Origin: Clostridium beijerinckii
GTDB lineage: Bacteria > Bacillota > Clostridia > Clostridiales > Clostridiaceae
Direction: 5' to 3'
Assembly (NCBI RefSeq): GCF_018223745.1
Contig: NZ_CP073653.1
Coordinates: forward strand, 3,496,001-3,560,000
DNA: 64,000 bases
The notes below the pieces were generated by a model. The model was given only the letters and a program-made list of their open reading frames with translations. It did not search any database and was not told the DNA's origin. Shown here in pieces: positions 35,655 through 46,200 of this stretch. A program made the position numbers and the translations under genes. Numbering within the stretch: the first letter of the stretch is position 1; each line of letters begins with the position of its first letter.

Positions 35655-37055
35655 CTATTTAATTTTTATTGTGAATTTTTCATCACCATAAACTTCAATA
35701 GATTTTGATTTATCTATAGTTTTAACAGAATAGTCTCCATCTTTAATTTCTTTATCACAAGTAATTGCATACTCATCAGTATCTGCATTATAAGTAGTAG
35801 CTTCTTTTTGTTCTTCAAAATTATAATCATCACTAAATGAAATTATATTTTCACCAGTTTTATTATCTACTATTTCAATCGGGGCTGCATTAACTCCATA
35901 TCTTGATTTATAATAAATCTTTGTTTTTCCATCTTCAATATTCACTTTAGTAATAGTCATATATTCTTTTCCATCACTGGAATATAACTTTGTTTCTCCT
36001 TTTAAATTTAGTTTTTCAGTAATATTATTCTCAGTTTCATGGCTATCATTATTTTTATATTTCCATGGTATAAATGTTAGGTAATCAGTATCATCATAGA
36101 TTTCTTTAAAACCATTACTGAAATACATTATATAATTTCCATCTTTATCACCTACTGCCTCTTCTGACTTGTTTTTAATATATCTTCCTTTATTATCAAA
36201 TACAGCAAAAGATAATCTATCAGCATTTTCTTTATCATCCATACGTGTTCCTTGTATCACTGTATTTAGTGGTGTTGTAATAATTTTGTTTATATGATAT
36301 CCACTAACTATATTACTTAAATCTATATCACACTCCTTTTCATTCACTTTCCCATTAACCTTTTCACTACTTACAGGAATATTAAAGTTCCAAGTTCCTT
36401 TAATAGGATTCTCTAGTCCTATTTCATCTATATCTAAATTTAATATAAATTTATCTGGTATCTCTACATATCCACCCAAGAAATGTTCATTTTGAAACTC
36501 CTTAGACATTGAATTATGTTTTAACACATTGTACTCTATAGAACCAACAAAGGTTTTATTATCATTCATAAACTTTCCTGTTCCACCTGCACTAAAAGTC
36601 GTTTCCTTTCCATTTATTCTTAATTTTGCTCCTGGAAATCTTGGAGTATCTTGTATTTCCTTTTCACTTTCAATAGTATAGAATATTGATAATTGAACTT
36701 CATCGTATACCACTTTATCAATAGTCATCTTTAAGCCGCTACTTTCCTTAGTTATGTTTAAATCAGAAGCATATTCATCATAATTTTCATAGGTTTTGTT
36801 GCTAAACATTTTAAATATATTCCCTATAATAGGAATATTGCTTGCATATGTTGGCATGGCCATTCCAAGTAATAGTGTTACCCCTATACAGCTTACCAAT
36901 ATGCAGCAAGCTTTCTTTATAGTAAATCTTTTCTTATTTATTTTGCTAAGTGTACTATCAATCTTTTTATTAATATCATTTGGTACATAATTAATTTCAT
37001 CCTTTAGCTTTTTCCTTATTTTATCATCAAATAAATCATCATTTAATTCTATCAT
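35655..37055 (-). CDS. DUF4179 membrane protein, probable anti-sigma factor
   Basis: 466 aa with a charged cytoplasmic N-terminus (1 to about 46), one membrane helix (about 48-70, ACCILVSCIGVTLLLGMAMP) and a large extracytoplasmic part. The DUF4179 segment begins at YASDLNITKESSGLKMTIDK; later beta-rich repeats follow. It overlaps the ECF sigma gene by 4 nt. This single-pass layout next to an ECF sigma gene fits an anti-sigma factor that responds to envelope signals. The signal is unknown. Confidence 0.85.
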   Translation of the reverse strand: MIELNDDLFDDKIRKKLKDEINYVPNDINKKIDSTLSKINKKRFTIKKACCILVSCIGVTLLLGMAMPTYASNIPIIGNIFKMFSNKTYENYDEYASDLNITKESSGLKMTIDKVVYDEVQLSIFYTIESEKEIQDTPRFPGAKLRINGKETTFSAGGTGKFMNDNKTFVGSIEYNVLKHNSMSKEFQNEHFLGGYVEIPDKFILNLDIDEIGLENPIKGTWNFNIPVSSEKVNGKVNEKECDIDLSNIVSGYHINKIITTPLNTVIQGTRMDDKENADRLSFAVFDNKGRYIKNKSEEAVGDKDGNYIMYFSNGFKEIYDDTDYLTFIPWKYKNNDSHETENNITEKLNLKGETKLYSSDGKEYMTITKVNIEDGKTKIYYKSRYGVNAAPIEIVDNKTGENIISFSDDYNFEEQKEATTYNADTDEYAITCDKEIKDGDYSVKTIDKSKSIEVYGDEKFTIKIK

Positions 37056-37585
37056 ATCTCCACCTCGCCCATTATTTCTCTAAGTTTTGTTCTTGCCCTT
37101 GTGAGTCTAGATCTAACTGTTCCATCTGAAATTTTCAGCAATTTTGCAATATCTTTAGTACTCATATCCTCAAAATAAAATAGTACTGTTGTCACTCTTA
37201 ACTCTTCGCTTAATGAATTTATAGCCTTTGTCAAATCAATATTTTCATAACTATCATTATAGATCTCTGTATCGCTATTTTCAGATAAATAAGTAACTCT
37301 CTTACCTTTTCTTAATATTTGTGTACATTCATTAATTAAAATTTTAATCAACCAAGTTCTAAAGTACTCATCTTGTTTCAGAGAATTTATCTTTTGAAAT
37401 GATTTTATTATTGTATTTTGAATCGCATCTTCAATATCCACTGTATCCTTTAAAATCCCTCTGGCTACTCTGTAAATATTTAATCTATTTTCATCTATAA
37501 GAGCTAAAAAAGCTTCTTTGTCGCCTTTCTTGGCTTTAGATACTGTTGACTTTTTCCTATAATCAAAAAATGATATCAACTCCAT
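37052..37585 (-). CDS. ECF-type RNA polymerase sigma factor
   Basis: A 177-aa sigma-70 family group IV factor. Region 2 is FLALIDENRLNIYRVARGIL and DIEDAIQNTIIKSF; region 4 is TVLFYFEDMSTKDIAKLLKI and DGTVRSRLTRAR. There is no sigma-1 region. It is cotranscribed with a DUF4179 anti-sigma gene (ATGA overlap). A GGGAAC / CATCTA element upstream suggests autoregulation. Confidence 0.93.
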   Translation of the reverse strand: MELISFFDYRKKSTVSKAKKGDKEAFLALIDENRLNIYRVARGILKDTVDIEDAIQNTIIKSFQKINSLKQDEYFRTWLIKILINECTQILRKGKRVTYLSENSDTEIYNDSYENIDLTKAINSLSEELRVTTVLFYFEDMSTKDIAKLLKISDGTVRSRLTRARTKLREIMGEVEI

Positions 37586-37631
37586 CTTTTTCCTCCTTAA
37601 TTTATACTACCTAGCTAAGTATTACAATCAT

Positions 37632-37660
37632 TAGATGGGGTAGAAAACAAAAATGTTCCC
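37632..37660 (-). promoter_or_regulatory. Candidate ECF-dependent promoter of sigma gene
   Basis: Minus strand GGGAAC (37660-37655), 17 nt, CATCTA (37637-37632). The GGAAC -35 is typical for ECF sigma factors; the -10 departs from CGTC by one base. It is 47 bp upstream of the start codon. Confidence 0.45.
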
Positions 37661-37804
37661 ATGAATTTTAAAAAACCGCTAAATCTTTTCCATAATACTC
37701 TCTTGCTCTTCCGTTCCTGTAACTTTTCCATAAATTCTAATAATATGATACTACATTTTTCTATTGTAAATGGTAAGAAATCTTTACATAAAAAATAGCC
37801 ACTC

Positions 37805-38111
37805 TATAGATGAACAACATTAAATTTAGACTTATTATGTGAACATATTTCCATATTCACTATATATAATTGGTTATCTTAATTAGAAATCATAAATATA
37901 TTTGTGTAGAAAACATTTGAAAATGAGCTGCTAAGATTCTTAGTTGTAGATTGTTCCACTTTAGCTTGTCACGCTGAAAGCGGGAGCATGCTAAAGTGGT
38001 GAAATCTGCAACTTAGAATCTTCAGTGATATTTTCATAGCTTTTCGGAACAAAATATTTATGATTTCGGTAAGTTACCACATAAATCTAATTTTATATTT
38101 GGATATCTATA
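37805..38111. repeat. Long-palindrome element LP6 (class B, complete)
   Basis: Begins at TATAGATGAACAAC and ends at GGATATCTATA, so both termini carry TATAGAT in inverted orientation. The core (TTTAGCTTGTCACGCTGAAA, GCGGGAGCATGCTAAAG) and arms match LP4. It lies between the ECF-sigma and M56 operons. Confidence 0.85.
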
Positions 38112-38145
38112 CGAACGGCTATTTTTTTAAAGTTATTCTGTTTTA

Positions 38146-39990
38146 TTATTTAGCTTGCTTCAAAACATAGTACCAAGGAGTTGCTCCTCTTTCTATATAA
38201 TCACCATTTTTCCATTCAAAGAACATATACTTTGAACCGTTTATTTCTTTTATTATATATTTAGAAGCAGTTTTATCACTAGTATTTAAGACTAGGTCTT
38301 TTGTCCAAGTTATATTTTTATTCTCTATTTTACCATTTTCATCAAAGATTAAATTATTTAAATATAAATCTCCATTCCATGACTTTTTCTCTGGATTAAA
38401 GTTATTTATATCTTCCACAAAGTCAACGCTATCCCATTTTCCAATTACTTCAGGATCATTAATAAAAGGATAGTCAACTTTATCAGCTCTCGTTTCAACT
38501 TCATTACCAGACATATTAGTATTGAGTGATGGTGTAGAACTAACTTTTTTCAATACGTAATAGCAAGGTTTCTCTCCTCTAATTGTATAATCCCCGCTCT
38601 TCCATTGAAAGAACATATAAGTTGAACCATCAATATCTTTGATTACATAACTACTGTCAGTTTTGTCAGCATCATTAAGAATGTGATCCTTAGTCCATGT
38701 AAATACAGTTCTTGCTACCTTCCCATCTTCTGTAAAATTTAATTCTTTAACATATAGATCACCTTTGAATTTCTTATCATTTACATTGAAATCTTCTATG
38801 TTTTCAACAAAATCTACACCTTGCCACTCACCTATTATATTAGGATCATTAACAAAAGCATAATCAATTTTATCTACATTTACTGCATTACTTGCTCCAT
38901 TTATATTTGCAGATGCTTTTGCATCAGTAAGTGCAATACCGCTAATTACAAGTAGAGATGCAACTGCCATTGCAGAAAATCTATAGGCCTTTTTATTAAA
39001 AACTTTTATCATAACAATTCTCCTTTTTACTTCAGATTTATTATTTACTATGGAAGTTGCCCCAACTAAATGAACTGACTTTGAAAAATGTTCTATTAAA
39101 TTTATGATTGTAAATCCATATTCCGCAACTTCTTCATCTTCCGTATAAGAAAGTGCAAGTGAATCACAGCATATTTCCATATCCTCTTTCATCTTTCTAA
39201 GACCATAATGAATAATTGGATTAAACCAATAAATAGTCTTTAAAAAAATTATTATCCAGTTTATAGCTATATCTTTACGTTTAAAGTGAGATAATTCATG
39301 AAGAAATACATATCTTAATTTATCAACAGATATTATCTTATGAATATCCTTTGGAATTAGAATCATTGGATTAAAGTAACCCAGTAGTGCTGGCGTCTTT
39401 ACGCTAGAAGTCTCAACTAGCAGTATATCTCTTTTAATTTTCATTTTATTTTGGCAATATTTTAAAACATCTAAAAATTCTATGTTATTTTGTATGGACT
39501 CGCTACTTATTTTATTTCTTAGTTTTTTATATGCAAATAGGATATATGTGAATATAAACACTGCTCCCATAAGCCATATAAAACTCAATATAGTTAAACT
39601 TGATAAACTATACCCATTAATTTCGTTATTGCTAAAATCAATGGAATTTATAGTTCCTAGGATAACATCATGATTAGACATAGAACTAGATTGGCCGCTA
39701 CCCTTTTCTAACATACTTCCAAAATGTACTTCCTTATTAGGAATTAATAGCAATATATTTTTTCCTAATTTATTTATAAGATTAAACATGCTTAAAGTGC
39801 TCTCAGGAAGCTTAAATATGGTTAAACGCAGTATTACTAAAAACCATAATGCATACTGAAACTTTATACCTATTCTCTCTTTGTAAAATCTTCTAAAAAT
39901 TAAAATTAAACAAATCAATATGCTACCAGTAATAGATGTTTGAAATATTATTTTAAATAGCTGATCAAGATAATTAAAATACTCGTACAT
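38146..39990 (-). CDS. M56 (BlaR1/MecR1-type) membrane metallopeptidase with duplicated sensor domain
   Basis: 614 aa. The N-terminal half has four to five membrane helices around the cytoplasmic zinc protease motif HELSH (FLHELSHFKRKDIAINW). A last helix (RFSAMAVASLLVISGIALTD) leads to an extracytoplasmic part made of two tandem copies of a roughly 110-residue domain (about 372-482 and 502-614), each with DPxxIGxWxxVDFVEDI and WTKDxxLN. In BlaR1 this place holds a penicillin-sensing domain; here it does not, so the ligand differs. It is paired with a BlaI repressor, which such proteases inactivate on signal. Confidence 0.9.
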   Translation of the reverse strand: MYEYFNYLDQLFKIIFQTSITGSILICLILIFRRFYKERIGIKFQYALWFLVILRLTIFKLPESTLSMFNLINKLGKNILLLIPNKEVHFGSMLEKGSGQSSSMSNHDVILGTINSIDFSNNEINGYSLSSLTILSFIWLMGAVFIFTYILFAYKKLRNKISSESIQNNIEFLDVLKYCQNKMKIKRDILLVETSSVKTPALLGYFNPMILIPKDIHKIISVDKLRYVFLHELSHFKRKDIAINWIIIFLKTIYWFNPIIHYGLRKMKEDMEICCDSLALSYTEDEEVAEYGFTIINLIEHFSKSVHLVGATSIVNNKSEVKRRIVMIKVFNKKAYRFSAMAVASLLVISGIALTDAKASANINGASNAVNVDKIDYAFVNDPNIIGEWQGVDFVENIEDFNVNDKKFKGDLYVKELNFTEDGKVARTVFTWTKDHILNDADKTDSSYVIKDIDGSTYMFFQWKSGDYTIRGEKPCYYVLKKVSSTPSLNTNMSGNEVETRADKVDYPFINDPEVIGKWDSVDFVEDINNFNPEKKSWNGDLYLNNLIFDENGKIENKNITWTKDLVLNTSDKTASKYIIKEINGSKYMFFEWKNGDYIERGATPWYYVLKQAK

Positions 39991-39993
39991 ACA

Positions 39994-40377
39994 CTACTTA
40001 TTCCTCTCGTCTAATATCCTTTTAAGATCATCTATATCTTCTTTGCTTAAATCACTTTCTTTTATAAAACTTACTAGCATATTTTTAATAGCTCCATTAT
40101 AAACTTTACTTAAGAACGTTTGATTCTCTGCACGTATGCATTCATTTTCATTTACAATTGGATAATATAAGTATTTTCTACCTTCTTCTTTAAATCCAAG
40201 TGCATTTTTGCTAACTAGTCTGCTTATTAATGTCTTTATTGTTTTAGGCTTCCAATCTTTTGTATCTTCTAATGCCTCAATAATTTGATTTGATGTGCGT
40301 GGTGAATCTGTCCAGACAATTTTCATAACTTCCCATTCTGCCTCAGATATCTTAGGTATTTCTCCCATAACTTTCAC
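39994..40377 (-). CDS. BlaI/MecI/CopY-family repressor
   Basis: A 127-aa winged-helix repressor: ISEAEWEVMKIVWTDSPRTS, then KPKTIKTLISRLVSKNAL and the FKEEGRKYLYYPIV wing. It is first in an operon with the M56 sensor-protease (4-bp spacer). Two TACAnnTGTA dyads upstream are the expected BlaI operators, so it is probably autorepressed and inactivated by the partner protease. Confidence 0.93.
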   Translation of the reverse strand: MKVMGEIPKISEAEWEVMKIVWTDSPRTSNQIIEALEDTKDWKPKTIKTLISRLVSKNALGFKEEGRKYLYYPIVNENECIRAENQTFLSKVYNGAIKNMLVSFIKESDLSKEDIDDLKRILDERNK

Positions 40378-40390
40378 TCCTCTTTTTTGT

Positions 40391-40404
40391 ATTACAATTG
40401 TAAT
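40391..40404. promoter_or_regulatory. BlaI-type operator 1
   Basis: ATTACAATTGTAAT, a perfect palindrome with the TACA-nn-TGTA core of BlaI/MecI operators, 14 bp before the BlaI start. Confidence 0.8.
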
Positions 40405-40414
40405 CTACAATTAG

Positions 40415-40428
40415 AATACAACTGTAAT
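40415..40428. promoter_or_regulatory. BlaI-type operator 2
   Basis: AATACAACTGTAAT, near-palindromic with the TACA-nn-TGTA core, centred 24 bp from operator 1. Confidence 0.75.
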
Positions 40429-40529
40429 CCTTAATTGTCAATATATGTTTTGAATAAATTTCAGATTAAATATCAATACTATATACGTATCTATTTTAGA
40501 ATATCTTTTAATTTTCTGCCCAATTAAAT

Positions 40530-40573
40530 AGACCTGATTTCAATATTACTATTAAAATCAGGTCTTATTTTTT
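40530..40573. terminator. Terminator between dus and blaI
   Basis: AGACCTGATTT (40530-40540) pairs with AAATCAGGTCT (40555-40565), a perfect 11-bp stem. The better T run (TTATTTTTTA) is on the plus strand, but the only nearby upstream gene is dus on the minus strand, where TATTTAATT follows. Confidence 0.7.
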
Positions 40574-41537
40574 ATTGCTTATTATAAAACAATCCAGCTT
40601 CTTTTATAATTTCTTGCTCTGTAAATAAACTTTGCACAGCTTCAGTATAATCGCTTAACTTTTGTGCACTTCTTATTTTTTTAGCGTATTCTTTATTATC
40701 TGAAAATATGTAAATCATATATCCAAATAGTTCTTTCATTCTATTTATTGCATATACATCTTCTGGAAACACCTCTATATATCTATTTAAAATTTCATCA
40801 TGGAAATCTTTTAATATATTTTTGCTTGTATTAATATCATTTTTTATTATGCTAATCAACCCTGGATTAGCAAGTATGCCTCTTCCTAGCATTACTGTAT
40901 TTACCTCAGGAAAATCCGCTACTAATTTATTATAATCATTAATTGTGAAAATATCTCCATTGTAGCATACTGGGTTATTACTTAGTGATAAGGCATCTCT
41001 AAATACATTTAAATTAGGTTTATTTCCATAAAAATCTTTTTGTGTTCTAGGATGAATAATTAACTCTTCCAAAGGATATTTATTGTAAATTTTTATTAGC
41101 TCATAAAATTCTTCTGGATTATCTTTTCCTATTCTAGTTTTTATAGAAATCTTAATATCATCCATCTTGAATATTTCCTCTAGAAATGAATCTAGTTCTT
41201 TCCTTTTTGCCAAAAATCCTGAGCCCCTGCTCTTTGAAACAACAGCCTTAGCAGGACATCCTAAATTTAAGTTAACTTCGCTATACCCTAATTGTTGCAA
41301 CTTTCTAGAAGTATTAATGAAGCCTTCTGCATCGTTAGTAAGTATTTGAGGTACTATATTCATGCCTTTATTATTTTCAGGCAAGACATCTACAAGCTCC
41401 TTAGTCTTAAGACTTCTACTTTCATTTGGAACAATAAAAGGTGTAAAGTATTTATCCACATTTCCAAAAAACTTTTCATAAGAATTTCTATATATATATT
41501 CAGTAATTCCCTCCATGGGCGCTAAATAGTATTTCAT
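40572..41537 (-). CDS. tRNA-dihydrouridine synthase
   Basis: A 321-aa FMN enzyme that reduces uridines in tRNA. Visible: N-terminal YLAPMEGITEYIYR (phosphate/FMN region), NLNLGCPAK with the catalytic Cys (about Cys97), KTRIG, IIHPRTQKDFY, YNGDIF and MLGRGILANP (FMN binding). The helical domain follows. It lies 21 bp downstream of a J-like membrane protein gene and is probably cotranscribed. The tRNA position modified is not assignable. Confidence 0.93.
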   Translation of the reverse strand: MKYYLAPMEGITEYIYRNSYEKFFGNVDKYFTPFIVPNESRSLKTKELVDVLPENNKGMNIVPQILTNDAEGFINTSRKLQQLGYSEVNLNLGCPAKAVVSKSRGSGFLAKRKELDSFLEEIFKMDDIKISIKTRIGKDNPEEFYELIKIYNKYPLEELIIHPRTQKDFYGNKPNLNVFRDALSLSNNPVCYNGDIFTINDYNKLVADFPEVNTVMLGRGILANPGLISIIKNDINTSKNILKDFHDEILNRYIEVFPEDVYAINRMKELFGYMIYIFSDNKEYAKKIRSAQKLSDYTEAVQSLFTEQEIIKEAGLFYNKQ

Positions 41538-41558
41538 TTAATAACTCCTTTATGTATC

Positions 41559-42314
41559 CTAAAAAACAAAGCCTTTTAATACATCATTTATGGTTTGTAA
41601 AACTTTTAATAATAACTTTAAGATGTATGGTAAGAAAAATGATGCTAATAATACTGCACCAGCCAAAATTAATATATTATAATTTATCGCTTGTCCCATT
41701 TTAACCTGATATAAGTGTATGGCTCCCACAGATATAGATCCAACGATTAATACTTTAGTTGCTATCCATGAAATTATGTTTATAACCTGTAATACTGCTA
41801 TTATTACTGATAATACAACTATAAATGGAAACGCTAATATCTTAAATGGCAGCATAATCAAATTAAATGCCTTTTTACTATCATTTTGCGATTTCTTTTC
41901 GGCTGCTCTTTGTTTTCTTCCTTTTTCCTCTTTATCATCGTTTAAGCTATTTTTTCTCTCTTTATTTCTTGAAGTTTCTTTTCTCTTTAGATTATTACTT
42001 TTCCCTCCAGAACCCTTTGCCTTACTTCTAGAATTACGCCTACTTTTAGAATCTTCATCTTCATTACTATAATCTTTTTCTTTTTGTATTTCTTTTGGAT
42101 TTATAGCTACTGTTAAATTTTCTTTAACCGATTGATTTTCCTCTAAGCTGATTAAAGCTTCATAAGCCTCATCAAATATCTTTAAGAATTGATTAAGTCT
42201 TTTTTCATTAACCACTTCTTTTCTCATTTTCTCTACTTGCATTTCATAGGCTTTTTTTATCTCTTCCTTCGATGCATTCTTTTCTACGCCTAATAACTTA
42301 TGGTAATCTGTCAT
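41559..42314 (-). CDS. J-domain-like membrane protein lacking HPD
   Basis: 251 aa. Residues 1-60 look like a J domain (DYHKLLGVEKNASKEEIKKA), but the loop between helices II and III reads MQVEKMRKEVVN, without the HPD tripeptide needed to stimulate Hsp70. A Lys/Glu/Ser-rich, low-complexity charged linker (about 75-148) follows, then three to four membrane helices (FPFIVVLSVIIAVLQVINII to the end). The J part is N-terminal and predicted cytoplasmic. It is probably cotranscribed with dus. Function unknown; the degenerate J suggests a scaffold. Confidence 0.8.
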   Translation of the reverse strand: MTDYHKLLGVEKNASKEEIKKAYEMQVEKMRKEVVNEKRLNQFLKIFDEAYEALISLEENQSVKENLTVAINPKEIQKEKDYSNEDEDSKSRRNSRSKAKGSGGKSNNLKRKETSRNKERKNSLNDDKEEKGRKQRAAEKKSQNDSKKAFNLIMLPFKILAFPFIVVLSVIIAVLQVINIISWIATKVLIVGSISVGAIHLYQVKMGQAINYNILILAGAVLLASFFLPYILKLLLKVLQTINDVLKGFVF

Positions 42315-42554
42315 TACTTCTCTCCATTTCTTTAAATTAGGATAATCCTATTTTAACCTTAGTACTCCTTAAAGTATTATACTTAAAATTATAATCAATT
42401 TAAAGCACTGACTTTATACAATTCTATTACAATTATCTATTTCAATTAGGATTTATTAATACTTTTATGTAATTATAGCCAAACTACTTAATATATAATG
42501 ATTAATTTATTTGACATGCGCTAATCATAACTGCTTACTTGGAGGTTTTTTATT

Positions 42555-43097
42555 ATGGAGCAAAATAAAGTAGATAGACGTACACGAAAAACTAAGAAAG
42601 TTTTAATAGAAGCCTTAACAAAACTTATGTCTGAAAAGAAAATAAATAAGATTACTGTTAAAGAACTTACTGACTTGGCTGATGTTAACAGATCAACTTT
42701 CTATCTTTATTACAATGATATATATGATATGTTAGAAAAAATCGAAACAGGATTATTCAATGATTTTACTGAGGCTTATGACAAATTTTCAGAAGAAACA
42801 GCCTCCTATGATAATTTATTATCATTTTTAACTTATTTACTTGAATTCATAAAAACCAATGCAGATATGTTTAAAATATTACTTGGCCATGATGGAGATT
42901 ATGCTTTTATAGAAAAATTCAAGAACTTTATAAAATATGCTAATTTACCAGTAAACAGTTCATTTTCTAAGACAAAAGCCTATTATTACATCCCTTATAC
43001 AATCTCAGGGTTTATTGGAGTTGTACAACAGTGGCTTAATGATGATATGAATGTTCCACCTAAAGATTTAGCTGCTACCATAATAGAAATGTTCTAA
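42555..43097 (+). CDS. TetR-family transcriptional regulator
   Basis: 180 aa. The N-terminal helix-turn-helix (KVLIEALTKLMSEKKINKIT, then LADVNRSTFYLYYNDIYDML) is typical of TetR. The C-terminal ligand domain includes YTISGFIGVVQQWLNDD. GGAGG precedes the ATG. It converges on an MMPL transporter gene across a shared bidirectional terminator, and probably controls it by acting at the far promoter. The ligand is unknown. Confidence 0.9.
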   Translation: MEQNKVDRRTRKTKKVLIEALTKLMSEKKINKITVKELTDLADVNRSTFYLYYNDIYDMLEKIETGLFNDFTEAYDKFSEETASYDNLLSFLTYLLEFIKTNADMFKILLGHDGDYAFIEKFKNFIKYANLPVNSSFSKTKAYYYIPYTISGFIGVVQQWLNDDMNVPPKDLAATIIEMF

Positions 43098-43180
43098 CTT
43101 AATATTATCTTTATAATCTCTCTATTCCAATCATCAAATTATACCTATATCTATATAGTATATACTTGTTGTAATGCAAA

Positions 43181-43217
43181 AAATAAAGGTGCCACAATTT
43201 TTTCGGCACCTTTATTT
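43181..43217. terminator. Bidirectional terminator, TetR / MMPL
   Basis: AAATAAAGGTGCC (43181-43193) and GGCACCTTTATTT (43205-43217) are perfect 13-bp arms between converging genes. Confidence 0.92.
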
Positions 43218-43226
43218 TGATTAAAT

Positions 43227-46200
43227 CTATATTTCTTCTATATAATTATTATTTTTCATTGCTTGTGCAATTTCTTTCATTTTAGTATTCGATTTTTTTG
43301 AAATATCTTCTGATAGTGACATAAGCGCTGGTATTGCTATTGGAAGTAAAACAAAAGCTAATAGGAATAATCCTATAACAACAGCTATTGCAAGTTCCAT
43401 TAATATAACAATATTCGAAGGATATAAAGTAGCGAAAGTTCCAGCTAAAATAATAGCTGCTGACATTACTACTGCACCTATTTTTCTTGATGCTAAAACT
43501 ATAGCTTCTTTTGCAGAAATATTTGGATATTCCTTAAAACGCATCATCAAGAATATACTATAATCAACACCAAGTGCAGCTATCATTATAAATGAGAAGA
43601 AAGGAACATTCCAAGACAACCCTTCTGCTGCACTGCTAAATAACATTTTTGATATAAACGCTGTTGATGATAAAGCTGCATAATAAGCCACTCCAAGTGA
43701 ACCTACTATATAAACTGGAATCCAAAATGACCTTATTACAATAACTAGTAATATAAATATAGCTCCTAATACTATTATTTGAGTAAAAGTTATATCATGT
43801 GTTGCAACATTACTTAAATCATTAGAATTAGCTGTTGCCCCTGCAACTCCATATTTTACATTAGAAAGCTTTGTACCACTGAGGTTATTTTGAACTACAG
43901 TACTTATATTATCTATAAGATTAATTGAAGAATCAGAATATGGCTCTGAATCTAAAGTTATAGTTAACTTCGCTATTTTTCTATCTTTAGACATATATGC
44001 ATCAAACATTTTACTTATATCTGAATTACTAAAAGCTTCATCTGGTATATAAAAACTTTTTGTATTAGTAAGCTGATTTAAAAAATCGTTACTCTTATCA
44101 ATTCCATTTGATATACTAGACAATCCATTACTGCTTCCGTTTAATCCATCCTTTAGTTTTGTCATTCCTCCACTAAGATTATTTAATCCATTGTATAAGG
44201 AATCTTGTCCTGTTTTAATTTTATCAGCACCATTTTTTAGTTGCGACATACTTGAAATAACTTGTTCTTGTCCAGCACTACCTTGCTTTAATCCATTAGA
44301 AAGTGCTTTGGCACCATTCTCAAGTTCATTAATACCTTTTGCAAACTCTGAATCTGAACTTGTACTAGCAATAACTGTTTTTAAACCATCATTGACCTGA
44401 TTCAAGCCTGAAGTAAGTTTATCGTAGTTATTATTAGCAGTATTCATTGCTGAAGTAATGCTATCTAGTGAAGAACCTAATTTGTTAATCATCTCTTTAA
44501 GTGCTGCTACATCTGGATCATTTGGTAATTTTTCATCAACTTTTGCGATACTTCCTTGCATCATTGATGACATCTGCTTTAATTGACTTATAGATGTCTC
44601 TAGGGACTTATATCCTTCTCCAAGTGTATTATATCCATTGTTTATTTCTGTGATTTTGCTTGAAATATTATTAAGTCCACCATTTATTTGAGCTAAGCCT
44701 GATTTAAGCTGCCCTATACCTGATGCTAGGTTATCTGCACCATTTGCTCCTTGTGCAATTCCATCATTGATTTTTACTAATCCATTAGTTATTGCATCCA
44801 TTCCACCTTCAAGATTACCAGTACCTTCAGATAGATTTTTAACTGATGAAAAATCTGGAGCTGATAGACTGTTATCCATCTTGTTTAATCCATCCTTAAC
44901 CTTTCCAATCCCATCATTTGCACTAGATAATCCATTCACTACAGTATCTGTCTGCTTATTTGTATAAAAATTATCTATTATAGTTCCCATAGGCTGAGTT
45001 GGTCCTGATACTTCTTTTATTCCCTTTACTCCTTTAAGCTTTTCAGTAATATTATCTATAACTGCTAAATCTTCATTATTGTCCAAAGGTTCATCGCTTT
45101 CTAAAACAACAGTAGTCTGCATAACCTTTCCTGCACTGAACTTGTCTGTAATAATATTAAAGCCTTTTACAGATTCATTTGAATCACTTAAATCCTTAAT
45201 ATTATCAAAAGATAATTTATTTGCATTAAGTGCTATTACAGGAGTAAGTATTGCTGCAACAACTAACAATGAAACTACTGGATGCTTAACTGACATTGAA
45301 GTTATTCTTCCCCATAAACCACTTTCTTTATGACCACTTGCTTGTTTAGAAGGCCAAAATAACTTACTACCTAATAATTTCATAGCTATAGGAGTAAAAG
45401 TAAACATTTCTACTAAAAGAATAGCTATGCCTATAGCAACAGCATTAGCTGATCTATATATAGAAAATTGTACAAAAGTTAAACTTGCAAAAGCCATTAA
45501 AACTGTTAAGCCGCTATATAATATTGTCTTACCTGAAGTTTTATAACTGTTTATAATAGCTTCATCTATAGTTAATCCATTAGATAACTCTTCTTTAAAT
45601 CTATTAAGTAAGAGTATATGATAATCTGTTCCAATTCCAAAAAGTACTAAACATATGAACATTTGAGTGAAACTTGTAATAGGAAAATTAAATTTATTAA
45701 CTAGCACACCTATAATACCCATTGATGATACATATGATACCCCTACTGCTAGAAGCGTTACTAAAGGTGTAACAACTGAACGGAACATAAGCACTAGTAC
45801 AACTAATATAAACCCTATAGTTATTAAAGCACTTTTATCAACACTCTTTGCTACTTCATTTTGATAATCATTATTTATGGCAAGCGAACCTGTGATATAA
45901 TGATTTACCTTAACATCTTTGATTTCATTATTAAAATCTTGTATTACAGCATTACTATCTCTTTCACCTTTATCAAAGGAAATTGATACAAGTACAGTTG
46001 TATTATCTTTTGATATCATTTGATCTTTTGCTTCAGGCTTACTGAATGGATCTATAATATCATTTATTTTCAATTTTTCTTTATTTTCATTTAATTTATC
46101 TATACCTTGTTCAATATCATTCAGATCATCATCTGAGAGTTCCTTATCGCTATTAAATACTAATAACAATGAATCTCCTTTAGAATCACCCATTTTATTT

